Origin: Patescibacteria group bacterium UBA6263
GTDB lineage: Bacteria > Patescibacteriota > Gracilibacteria > Absconditabacterales > Absconditicoccaceae
Direction of reading: 5' to 3'
Assembly: GCA_002441085.1 (NCBI GenBank)
Contig: DJVF01000043.1
Location: 1-25,841, forward strand
Length of the DNA stretch: 25,841 nucleotides
The notes under the pieces are model-generated. The model saw nothing but the letters and a program-made list of their open reading frames with translations. It ran no database searches and was not told the DNA's origin. Position 1 is the first letter of the stretch. Every line of letters starts with the position of its first letter. Shown here piece after piece: positions 9,099-17,872 of the stretch. The translations under genes were made by a program, and so were the position numbers.

Positions 9099-10598
9099 TT
9101 AACGAATTTTTTGGTTGATTCTTTCTTTAACTAGCATTGCACTCAATATCACCATAGGTACTCATATACCAGGATTGGTATTGTGTCATACATAAAAGAG
9201 ATTTTTTAATTTTTTGCTATAATTATTGGGGCGAAAAGATGCTGTCTGCATCATAGTATGAGCCAATCCAAGTGCTGTACCATTCCAAGCATTATATCTC
9301 TTTTGAAAATCTGCGACATCAAATATTTGTTCATATTCTATATGATCAACTAGATTTTCTCCTGCCATTTTTTCTACAATAGCCCAAATTTTATTTCTAT
9401 ATTCAGATTTTTTTTGTTGTGATATATTTATTCAGTTTGGTATAGGCACTAGAATAAACAGATTTTCTTTTCACTGGGGAGCAGATTGTGGATCTGTTTT
9501 GGATATCATAGATACATATATAGAAGGGTCATCTGGCAATAATTTACGATCAAAAATATCACCAAAACTTTTTGTCCAATCATCATTGAAATACAGATTA
9601 TGATGTTGTAGGTTTTTCAATTTTTTATCGATTCCAGCATATATTATAAATCCTGATGGAGCAAAAGTTTTTTTATCTCGATATGCCTGATTATAAGTTT
9701 GCAAATTTTCTGGCAACATAGCAGTCTCAAACCAAGCTTGGTCAGCATTGATCAAAAACAAATCTCAAACCACTACACTTCAATCTGCCAAAACAATAGA
9801 AGATATTTGTTTGGAGTCTATATTTACGCTTTTAAGTTCACTATTTAAATAGTATTTTACTCAATATTTTAGTCAAATTTTTTCCAAAGCTTTGGCTATC
9901 ATATGCAAACCTCAATTGGGATACCAGACACCCATAGCAAAATCTACATGAGACATAATATTGTAAAGTGCTGGAGTCTGATTGGGAGCTGTTCACAAAA
10001 AGACAGTGGTATATTGCATTATCTTTTGAAGAATTCTAGTTTTGAAAAATCTAGCAACATATTTATCTATCGTAGTCCATATATTCAATTGCAATCACTT
10101 CCATGCAATATCCCATCTAAAAAAATCCAAAATACTATCATAATTTTTTTTAGCAAATTCCATTCAGATTTTATATTGTACTCAAGATTTTTTCAAAAAA
10201 GTTTTGAACTTTGCTCAAGAGCCAATTTCCATCTTTTCAAATTCTTTAGCCATACGATCTATATCGGCATAAACATCCATAGATTTGAAATTTCAAGATT
10301 GATCTTTCAATGTTTCATCAGGATAAAAGACTTTGTAACTAGGACTCAGCTTTTGCAAATCCAAATATTGATTGATATCTTCTCATATTGATTCAAAAAA
10401 TTCTTCAAACAAATCTGGCATCAGATATCGACTGGGTCACATATCAAAAGTATATCATTTTTGTTTGAATATACTTGCTCTTCATCCCAGACATTCATTC
10501 TTTTCATATACAGATACATCATAACCATCTTTGGCCAACAATATTGCACTAGCCAATCATCATATACCTCATCATACTATATTAACTGTTTTTTTCAT
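9099..10598 (-). CDS. crtI: Phytoene desaturase
   Basis: FAD-dependent desaturase that converts phytoene stepwise to lycopene at the membrane. The protein is 499 aa, the usual length. The dinucleotide-binding motif is at the N-terminus (NIVGGGIGGLASAILLAKDG, residues 6-25, four glycines as TGA), followed by NECLGGRA and GYTFDMGPSRYLMP, both family hallmarks. Further blocks are MGVWYPNGGLHMIAKALEKI and, near the C-terminus, NLFYVGHNTNPGIGVPMVIL, the bacterial CrtI-type signature. It starts 22 bp inside the 3' end of crtB, so translation is probably coupled. It is last in the operon elongase-crtB-crtI and is followed by an intrinsic terminator. Confidence 0.95.
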
Positions 10599-11589
10599 CC
10601 ATCATTGTAAATATTTAAAATATATTTAATTTTCCATTTAAACAAAATTTTGATCTTGTCCAAAAAATTTGGCCTAGCACTTTTAGCAAAAACATCATAA
10701 TCATTTCTTTCTATTTTATTCAAGATCTCTTGATATAGCAAAGAAGCCAATGATACTGCTTTTTGTGCATCTATAGATAAATATTGATATCATTTATTGG
10801 CCTGTAAATACATTTCACGACATTTTTGGATTTGATCTCTCATATAAGATTGAAAAGCTGACCATTTTTCAGATTTTTTATTTTGCCAATCATTGGCAAA
10901 AGCGATTATATCATCATGATCCAAATTATATTTTTGTAGATCTTGCAAAGGTAAATATATACGATCTAGATAAATCACATCTTCTTGGATATCTCTCAAA
11001 AAGTTTGTAAATTGCATTGCATCTCCAAGCATTTCTGCATATGGCAAAGCGCGCTGATCTTGGACTCACATCAAGCTACACATCATCAATCATATCACTG
11101 CAGCTGAACCATACATATAGTCATCTAATTGTTTGTATGTGGAATATCTACCTACACTACACTACAATCCATCATCATACTATCAAAAAATGATTTGGAA
11201 TATTCAAATGGTATTTTGTAATCTACAAATAGTCCAACATATTCGCCAAATTTGGGATCTTGCAAATCTTTTTTATCAAATGCAAGCTTCCACTCCTGAT
11301 AATGCTTATTCAATATTTTATATGCATTATTATAATGTTTATTGAGCATGTCTCTACATCTATGACGACAAATATTATTTTTGTCAGTCAGTCAGCATTC
11401 TTTGTTTTGGCAATATATTGTATTGGATTTGATATCAAATCCTCACTCAACTATATCCACAATATTATCCGGTATCCTGACAAAAGAATATAGTTTCAAC
11501 ACAGCTTGACGAATGTCTTTGGCAAAAAAAGTAGTAGCTATAAAATAGCTCATACCATAACGAAACATACGAAAAACATAATTCAACAT
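10577..11589 (-). pseudogene. crtB: Phytoene synthase, frame broken by a 5-bp repeat
   Basis: Would join two geranylgeranyl diphosphates into phytoene. From ATG at 11589 the protein reads RYGMSYFIATTFFAKDIRQA and LYSFVRIPDNIVDIVEGG (first Asp-rich site), up to FFDSMMMDCSVV, then TAG. The second half continues in another frame: GRYSTYKQLDDYMYGSAAVI, then MLGDAMQFTNFLRDIQEDV (second DxxxD site) and IYLPLQDLQKY. The switch falls exactly on three tandem copies of CTACA (plus strand 11152-11166). With two copies the frame is continuous and gives a normal 335-aa enzyme. So this is a phase-variable gene caught in the off state, a recent loss, or an assembly error. It lies 10 bp after the elongase gene and overlaps crtI by 22 bp. 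Confidence 0.9.
11152..11166. repeat. (CTACA)3 simple repeat inside crtB
   Basis: Three perfect tandem copies of CTACA (TGTAG on the coding strand). A change of one unit shifts the crtB frame; two units restore it. This length and position are typical of slipped-strand repeats, although three units is short for a classical contingency locus. Confidence 0.9.
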
Positions 11590-11599
11590 CAAAACAAAC

Positions 11600-12511
11600 T
11601 TAGATAAAATAAATAATCAAACACAGCGCAAATCAGATTACAAAATTTATATAAGGAAACATCTTGTATATCTTGAAAATATCATATTTAAACGCAGACA
11701 ATACCATCATACAATAAACCAAAGCAAATACCGATCCCCAAAGACCTATAATCTGTGATGCCAAAATTCATGATACAGCATATAGTCATACACAATACCA
11801 CAAAGCATTATTTTTTCATAAATAAATAGCTGTTGTCTTTAGTCAAGCTTGTTTATCAGCATCTATATCTGGTATAGCACTAAAACAATGCATAGCTATT
11901 ACCCAAAGCCATCAAGCCAAAAATCAAAACAAAAAATTTGTAGAAAATCATCCATCCAAAATAAATATCAAAATACTCGGACTAATAATATACAAAATAT
12001 TGCTAACTCCATCTACAAACCACCTTCTTTTGAATCTAATCGGCTCTACGCTATACCACCAAGATAAAATCAAAAAAGGAATCAAAGCTATCCAAGAATA
12101 TAATACCAATCTATAGTAATCCAAACTTTTATACACAAAAGCAAACAACAACACAATAATAAATACAGCTATCCAATAAATAATTTGAACATTAAAAATA
12201 CTTTTGAGAATATTTTTTTGATTACTCAGTATTTTTTCATATCATTGTTTTTTTTGGTTAAATTTATCAGTATCTCCATCAGCATAATCGTTTACCCCAT
12301 AAACAAAAAAATTGCCCGGAAAGGTAAAATACAACAAAAAAGATACAAACAACACAATCCAAAAAATAAATCAACCAGATCCAAATCAATTATCCAAATA
12401 TCAATTAGCATACAAACTCAATATATACGCTCACAAAATTAGCATAGGACCATACAAATAATGCCAAAATCTAGGACGAGAATGTTTCCAAAGCGCAGAT
12501 AATTTCATCAT
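11600..12511 (-). CDS. UbiA-family prenyltransferase, lycopene elongase type
   Basis: Integral membrane enzyme of 303 aa with about 8-9 hydrophobic helices. Two Asp-rich active-site motifs are visible: NDYADGDTD (74-82) and SAIPDIDADKQAGLKTTAIY (211-230). The start SRPRFWHYLYGP and FPGNFFVYGVNDYADGDTD, with GWLWVIAMHCFSAIPDIDAD, match the lycopene elongase/hydratase group (Lye, CrtEb, LbtBC). That group adds C5 units to lycopene to make C50 carotenoids. The position directly before crtB and crtI supports this against a quinone or haem role. Two adjacent ATG codons (12511 and 12508) could start it. TGA=Gly is used throughout. Confidence 0.88.
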
Positions 12512-12580
12512 TAAATAAAAAATAAAATATTTAGCTATATAATTAAAATAATATTGTTTTCACCAAAACCTTTAGAATAA

Positions 12581-13609
12581 TTATTTAGTTTTGAGTGATA
12601 AAAATGCATCCTCTATATCTTTTTCAAAAAAATTCCAAACACTATCTGGAGTAATATAATCTAGCCACTCACTACCTGAATAATAAAGATTTGAACCAAG
12701 ATTATACCATACATTGACAATAATTCTATATGATATATCACCTATCTTTATCCCATAATAACGATTTTCACTTCATTCATATATAAAATACATAAGTTCT
12801 CAAGAATTTATTTTTTGTTTATCTTGCAAAGTTAAACCATAAAAATCATCAATTATCTTACCATCTGTAAAAGCATCTCCTTCTTTGAAAATTGAAAAAT
12901 CAAAATACACTGGAGATTTTTGGATTTCAGATCAACTAAATAAATAAAAATTCAAATCAGTATGCATATTATAAGAACAAGATATTTTTTTGCCATCTTC
13001 TCATTTTTGATTTTCTATTGATCGATTTTGAGGTATTGTCATATTATTTCATAAACAGTCAATTAAGATATTTTTTGTTTTGGGAGAATCATTGGCTATC
13101 TTAAAATTACTTGAATCATTTGATACAATATACAAAGCAGGCGGATCTATTCGAATAACATAATTTTTATCTTTTACATATTTGTCGTCTATTATTTCAA
13201 AACTACTTACATCTATGTTATCCAATCCAAATCCCATAAAAAAAACTTTATTTTGGTCTTTTGCAAATCATCATGATAAAAATTCAAATGTAGAAATATC
13301 AGCATCTATTTTTTGACCTGATTTTAGTTGAGCTAATTGATTGTTAAAAACAATATGATAATACATATCTTGTTTCAAAATAATTTTTCAATCATCTTTG
13401 ACATACCAGTCGTCCTGTTGTTTCAAACTATCTATTTTGATTTTTAGAACTACAATTTCATCTTTTAAAGTCTGATTTTCTTCTTTAAGTTGATTATTTG
13501 TTTTTGTATATAATTGTTTATCTTTATTTAGATCAATCAATTCTTTTGTGAATAATCCAACTAACAATAAACTTGCCAATACAATCACAATAATAAGTTT
13601 TTTTTTCAT
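12581..13609 (-). CDS. Membrane-anchored DKNYY-like repeat protein
   Basis: A 342-aa protein with an N-terminal anchor (KKKLIIVIVLASLLLVGLF, residues 2-20), a coiled coil (about 30-65, NNQLKEENQTLKDEIVVLKI) and an extracytoplasmic part. Around residues 95-150 it carries two units of the kind DxSTFExLxxxxAKDxNxV (DISTFEFLSGGFAKDQNKVF and VSSFEIIDDKYVKDKNYVIR), the pattern of the DKNYY family. No enzyme motif is seen in the rest. I chose ATG at 13609; a GTG 24 bp upstream would only add MSFIFLRT. It precedes the carotenoid cluster by 69 bp on the same strand. Function unknown, probably cell envelope. Confidence 0.7.
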
Positions 13610-13701
13610 TGTTCTCAAAAATATAAAACTCACATAAATAATTATACATTATGATCCCAAAAACAAATAGAAAATCTTTTATCAATACCAATTATCCAAT
13701 A

Positions 13702-14988
13702 CTAATCAAAATATTTCTGAGATTGATTAGACACATCATGCATCATAGTATTGATATCTTCTAGATTTTTGTCTCATCAGACAAAATGCTCTCATATAGT
13801 CATATGTATATCTCCTGGCTTGAAAAACTTAAATTTATATTTTTCCATAAACTTTAGTAATTTAAAAATATCTATATTTTCAAGTATTCGGATTACAATA
13901 TCCAAAGGCTCTGCCTTTTGCATAAGTTTGACTAATTGTTTTTGATCTGCCCTAGGATGAATTAATTTTATAATTTGTGAAAATTTAAAATATTTGATAA
14001 TGTTTTTGGCATAGTCAAAAATATTGATATTTTGACTGACTTGGTAAAGATCTCCAGTAGGAAAAATATTTTCACTTCATATAGCTCACACCGGTACATA
14101 AACACAATTTGGATTGTTTAAATAAGCATATATCCCTTGGGGGAGCTGATCTTTGCAACCATTTTTATTGTCAGCTCTACCTGCATATGGAAATAATAAA
14201 GTAGTTTCTGTAGCTTGATTGGTCTGTGATTTTTGCAAAGCCTCTTTATAAAATTTCAAAATAATCTCTTTATTATTTTGTTCTTGTAAATAAAGTTTGA
14301 TTTCTTGCAAATCCTTGGGCCCAAAAACAAGCGTAGTATCAAATCCAGCAGTAAAATTTCTCACTCCCTTGTTGTAATACATATAAGCCCCACAAATAAA
14401 TCTAATTTTTTTGATAGGGATTTCAGGATTTTCTGTATGAATATTTTTGATTACTCTAGTCAAAACATAATTCAATATAGGCGTATCAAAATGAGAAGCA
14501 TGATTGGCAATAAAAACTATTTTAGAGTTTGTAGACTCTGCTTGTTTGATTGCATCAAGCAAATGTGCTTTGGATGTCGGATCTACAATAGGCGACTCTC
14601 CGACAAATATCTTGTTTTGGATCAAAGATGCGACCAGACTATCTATCTGTTTTTTGATTTCAGGATTTCAATCAAAATTGATAGAATCCTCTCTTGCCAA
14701 AATATCTTGCAACAAATCTATATTTTTAAACATATCCAAACTTCATTGCTCAAATCAATCCTGATCTATAATCTGATTTTTACCAGAAAAATAATAATCT
14801 TGATAAGGACCAGCTCAGGATTTCAAATTTTGATAGGTAAGAGATCTATAAATATTTTTGAGATTTTGAACTGATTTTGGACTATTGAGCAAAAGTGTTT
14901 TGAGTTTTCATGCCACACGAGCAATATAATGTTTATCTGTACTTTGCTCTCATAACCTTTTAGTCACAGTGAGTTTTTTATCTTCCAT
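13702..14988 (-). CDS. Glycerolipid-type acyltransferase
   Basis: A 428-aa protein with a PlsB/PlsC-type acyltransferase core. The HX4D motif is NHASHFD (His163 to Asp168) in IVFIANHASHFDTPILNYVL. The next motif is around FICGAYMYYNKGVRNFTAGF. LLFPYAGRADNKNG takes the place of the FPEGTRS block, followed by YVPVGAIG. These motifs transfer an acyl chain to a glycerol phosphate or a related acceptor. The N-terminal 125 residues and the long C-terminal part are not recognised; total length is nearer to PlsB-like and animal-type acyltransferases than to the about 240-aa PlsC. The exact acceptor cannot be told. The start at 14988 gives MEDKKLTVTKRL. Confidence 0.82.
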
Positions 14989-15071
14989 AATTTTTAAATA
15001 CAATATCAATAGTTGCTTGATTATTAAAATATTACAAGATAAGTCAAGTCTGATTTAGAACCTACTTTATC

Positions 15072-15096
15072 AAAAAAATGAAAGATTTCTCTTTCA
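15072..15096 (-). terminator. Intrinsic terminator after tRNA-His
   Basis: Minus strand TGAAAG, 6-base loop, CTTTCA, then seven T. It lies about 95 bp after the tRNA and is a short stem with a clear T-run. Confidence 0.6.
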
Positions 15097-15191
15097 ATTT
15101 GAGTGTAATAGTGCTGATCTCTTAGAACTAAAAGACAACAGACAGAGTTCCGTTTTTTAAATTCTGCATTCTAAATTATAAATTTCACAAA

Positions 15192-15268
15192 TGGGGTGGC
15201 TGACGGGGATCGAACCCGCGACACGCAGAGTCACAGTCTGCTACTCTACCAACTGAGCTACAGCCACC
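15192..15268 (-). tRNA. tRNA-His (GTG)
   Basis: A full cloverleaf: acceptor GGTGGCTG/CAGCCACC including the extra G(-1) opposite C73 that is typical of tRNA-His, D arm GCTCAGTTGGTAGAG, anticodon arm GCAGA-CTGTGAC-TCTGC with anticodon GTG (plus strand 15232-15234), and T arm GCGGGTTCGATCCCCG. The CCA end is encoded. Confidence 0.97.
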
Positions 15269-15638
15269 ATACAAAAAACAAGCGAAATACTATATAATGA
15301 TTTACTTATTTTTTTCAAGTAATATAAATTTTGAGTTTTGTAATCTTTTTGTCTAGATAATTTTATTTATTTTCAAAATCCCATTAAATATCAAAAATAA
15401 AATCTGAATAAAATCAGTTTTAAACTATCAATATAAACTTATTGTATTTCTTACATTTTCTCTTGACAAACGATATCACTTTCTTATTATACACTAAGTC
15501 GGCAAAGAGTTATAAACAAAATAATTCTCTACGACATATCTATACCGATGACTCTAGATCTTGAAAAACACAACGTAATTGACCAGCCAATCTTAAGCAA
15601 TCGGTTATACTTATGTTTTATCTCTTAATCATTATATT
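15269..15638 (+). other. Intergenic region with a promoter and a long leader
   Basis: A 370-bp stretch between the divergent tRNA-His and the gene at 15639. The first 190 bp are A/T-rich with nothing recognisable. A promoter lies at 15463-15492. The following 145 bp would be an untranslated leader of less A/T-biased sequence; I see no known riboswitch or ribosomal-protein leader in it, but such a length is unusual next to the very short spacers elsewhere. Confidence 0.5.
15463..15492 (+). promoter_or_regulatory. Sigma-70-type promoter
   Basis: TTGACA (15463-15468), 18-bp spacer, TTATAC (15487-15492); TATTAT with a 16-bp spacer is an alternative -10. It is the best promoter match of the window and would drive the gene at 15639 and possibly the downstream APT fusion. 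Confidence 0.6.
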
Positions 15639-15944
15639 ATGAATTTGAGAAAAGATTGAATCATTAGAGTGGATGATTGTGTATCAATAAGTGTAAGTGA
15701 CTATGGATGATGATCTAGTACTTATGAGGGTATAGTTATCGATACCAACAATGGTATCACTGTACTATTTACTGATGGTGATGTGTGTAGATACGGCAGT
15801 GCAGACAAACTAAGACTCTTAAACGGACGTAGAAGCTTAGAAATATGAGAAAAAATTATCAAAGTCCTCCAAAGGATGACAGATCAAAAATCCGAGATCG
15901 ACAAACAAAGAGACATCATCAAATCCTACCTTCTAAAATTATAA
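15639..15944 (+). CDS. Small hypothetical protein
   Basis: A 101-aa protein. The first 65 residues look beta-rich (IIRVDDCVSISVSDYGGGSS, YEGIVIDTNNGITVLFTDGD), the kind of pattern seen in small SH3-like barrels. Residues 67-101 form a basic helix (IGEKIIKVLQRMTDQKSEID). No family is recognised. Several TGA-coded glycines, including two of the GGGSS turn, support translation. It is preceded by a strong promoter and a 145-base leader, and followed after 67 bp by the MazG-APT gene. Confidence 0.7.
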
Positions 15945-16011
15945 TTCAGATTATTTTTTTTCGCTACCACTTATTGTATACTTTACATTTATTATATAAC
16001 CAATATTCCAA

Positions 16012-17004
16012 ATGAACTTCACACAAACGCTAGACCATTACAAAAAAAATGAAATTTTGGCTCATGTCCAGCTAGATGACGTAATCATCAAAGTCACACA
16101 AGAACTATGAGAAATGCTTGAAGCAAAAATGGATAATAACTTACAAGAACTAGCCAAAGAAACAGCTGATACCATAGTAAATATATTATCAGCTAGCAAA
16201 TGAGTGGATGTAATCCCAGATATCCAAAATATACCATATAAACAATCAATCTCCAGCAAGCAATTATTTATACAAATGAAAAATCGGACTCAAGCAATAC
16301 AATCACTGAGAAAAAGATATTCTAGAAATCAAGTTTCCAAAGAGGAATTTAAAATTATCACAGAAGATTTTCTTTCCCATGTACTTGGCTATGGCTGAGC
16401 TAATCAAACCATTCAAGAGATATTAAATATCAACTCAACTAAATTCGCCAATCGCATAGATGATTATAAACCAAAAATAGATCTAAAATCTTATATCAAT
16501 CAATATCAAGACTTTCCCAAAGCTCCTGTATCATTCAAAGATATTTCTCCACTACTGACATCGCCAGAAGCTATGAGATATTTGAGTTTTGAATTGGCAG
16601 AAAAATGCAATTGAGCAGATGTGATAGTGGGATTGGATGCAAGATGATTTTTATTTGGACCTCTAGTCGCTGAGATATTGCATATACCATTTGTGATGAT
16701 TAGAAAAAAAGGGAAACTTCCTGGTGAGACAATCAATCAAGAATATAAAAAAGAATACTGATCGGATATCATGGAAATACAAAAATGATCGATTAGCCCA
16801 AATCAAAAAGTTGTACTGATAGACGATCTATTGGCTACATGAGGAACTATGGATACAGCTTGAAAGCTAATAGAACAACTATGATGAAAAATATACAAAG
16901 TATTATCTGTAGTACAAATCAATGATGAATTTTGTAGTCAAATGAGAGAAAAGTATAATCTATCTAGATATGATATAGAAAGTATCTTGCATTACGAAAA
17001 ATAA
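16012..17004 (+). CDS. MazG-like domain fused to adenine phosphoribosyltransferase
   Basis: A 330-aa fusion. Residues 165-330 are a complete APT (adenine + PRPP to AMP + PPi): FPKAPVSFKDISPLL (169-182), VIVGLDARGFLFGPLVAEIL (205-223), RKKGKLPGET (231-240) and the PRPP-binding loop VVLIDDLLATGGTM (267-280). Residues 1-65 look like a MazG-type nucleotide pyrophosphohydrolase: the metal-site pattern ELGE (31-34) followed by ELAKETAD (46-53) resembles EExxE...ExxD. Residues 80-150 are helical and unassigned. Free-standing APT is about 170-180 aa. The fusion would join a nucleotide-cleaning activity with purine salvage; the MazG activity is inference. The gene is followed directly by the 90-nt structured repeat. 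Confidence 0.88.
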
Positions 17005-17019
17005 TTTATTACTAAAAAT

Positions 17020-17120
17020 GTCGCACTACCAAGGCAACATCAATGAACAATTACCAACCCATACAATCATACAAGAATAGTTAATAAGTACAATAGTGCT
17101 TAGTGCGACTTGATTTTTTT
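17020..17120 (+). repeat. 90-nt structured element, copy A, with T-run
   Basis: A 90-base unit (17020-17109) closed by the perfect inverted ends GTCGCACTA/TAGTGCGAC. A CCAA bulge and a second helix GGCA/TGCT (one G-T pair) follow inside. It ends in a long T-run, so the closing stem can act as a terminator for the APT gene. An equal-length copy lies at 20440-20529. The block CTACCAAGGCAACAT and the segment CAATTACCAAC are the same in both copies. Confidence 0.75.
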
Positions 17121-17127
17121 TCATTAG

Positions 17128-17182
17128 TTTTTTGCATCAAGGCAAAAAAGTAATTCGTAGGGTTTGGGGCGCGAAAAGCCCC
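17128..17182. repeat. Hairpin tail following the 90-nt element, copy A
   Basis: TTTTTTGC, ATCAAG loop, GCAAAAAA, followed by a second G/C-rich hairpin GGGGC/GCCCC. Equivalent hairpin tails follow the second 90-nt element (20540-20570) and occur at 23431-23460, each preceded by GACT(T/A)GA and T. Confidence 0.6.
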
Positions 17183-17199
17183 ATAAATATAAATTTTTC

Positions 17200-17280
17200 A
17201 AGCAATAAAATAAGTCGAGAAAAATCCCAAAAAGATTTTTCCGATGTTTTTATCTATAGAAATTGTTTTAAAATTTCTAT
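17200..17280. repeat. Dispersed two-hairpin element, copy 2
   Basis: Nearly identical to 8963-9045 over about 65 bp. The first hairpin GAAAAATC/GATTTTTC is unchanged; the second is TATAGAAATT/AATTTCTATA, perfectly paired. It lies directly after the terminator of the 23S-like RNA in the minus direction. Confidence 0.75.
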
Positions 17281-17285
17281 ACGAT

Positions 17286-17318
17286 AAAAAAAAGAGGCCA
17301 GAGAAATTCTCTGACCTC
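17286..17318 (-). terminator. Intrinsic terminator of the 23S-like RNA
   Basis: Minus strand GAGGTCAGAG, 5-base loop, CTCTGGCCTC with one G-T pair, followed by eight T. A strong terminator, placed 27 bp after the closing stem of the RNA. No protein gene on this strand could be its client. Confidence 0.9.
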
Positions 17319-17696
17319 AAGATATATAGTGAAGAAAACAAAGTTTAATTGATTAGGCTACCACCTCCAAATAAGTACGGAGATCAAGAGCTTCGGTGAC
17401 AAGGTGATCTAAAAGCATTGGCCAATAGAACTACCAGTTTCAATTGGTGAGCTGTTACGCACTCTTTAAATGAATGGCTGCTTCCAAGCCAAGATCCCAA
17501 TTTCATCAACCAATTGTCTTTTTTTAAACCTTAGCTACATGTCTGGCATTATACCTCTAGGTCTGGACACCAATACGAGTTTACGCAGAAACAGTGAGCA
17601 ACACACTATAGCCAAACGAAATTATCCATTAAACATGGTAATCCTGCCTGGGAACATGCATTACTTTCAAATGACCGTTCGCCCAATCAATTAAGT
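17286..17696 (-). ncRNA. Free-standing RNA like 23S rRNA domain II (GTPase-associated centre)
   Basis: Read on the minus strand, this unit contains in the 23S order: CACTGTTTC, CCAGAC, AGCTAAGGT, the whole GTPase-associated centre (plus strand about 17442-17502; GGCTTGGAAGCAGCC, CATTTAAAGAG, GCGTAACAGCTCAC) and CACCGAAGCT. These correspond to about E. coli 23S positions 880-1190. Against E. coli 1051-1108 the base at A1067 is G (17485) and one U is inserted after U1078. The outer ends pair over 14 bp (17681-17694 with 17345-17358, one G-T). The stem closing the centre is AATTGG/CCAATT, different from E. coli but fully paired. No other 23S domain is near. It has a promoter-like sequence and a terminator. 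It could be an L11/L10-binding regulatory or decoy RNA, part of a fragmented rRNA, or a decayed duplicate. The similarity is certain; the function is unknown. Confidence 0.8.
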
Positions 17697-17702
17697 GACA
17701 TC

Positions 17703-17730
17703 TTAATATATATTTAAAAACAAAAATCAA
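17703..17730 (-). promoter_or_regulatory. Promoter-like sequence for the 23S-like RNA
   Basis: Minus strand TTGATT (17730-17725), 16-bp spacer, TATTAA (17708-17703). The predicted start, about 17696, falls two bases before the 14-bp closing stem. In such A/T-rich DNA a chance match is possible. Confidence 0.45.
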
Positions 17731-17872
17731 TAGTATTTTATACCTTTAATCAAATTCACAATTCTTACATTTTTTAATTGACCTTTTATTCTAAAAAAAT
17801 ATAGTTAATCAAACATCAATCCAAACATCAATTCCAAAGCCTATAACAAATTTATCCTCTCCCCAAAATATT

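Noticed and set aside
17470..17694. A 74-codon open frame on the plus strand
   Set aside because: It lies antisense within the 23S-like RNA and its sequence is explained by conserved rRNA blocks.
17286..17696. tmRNA or RNase P RNA
   Set aside because: No tRNA-like ends or tag frame and no conserved RNase P core; the blocks present are 23S domain II in the right order.
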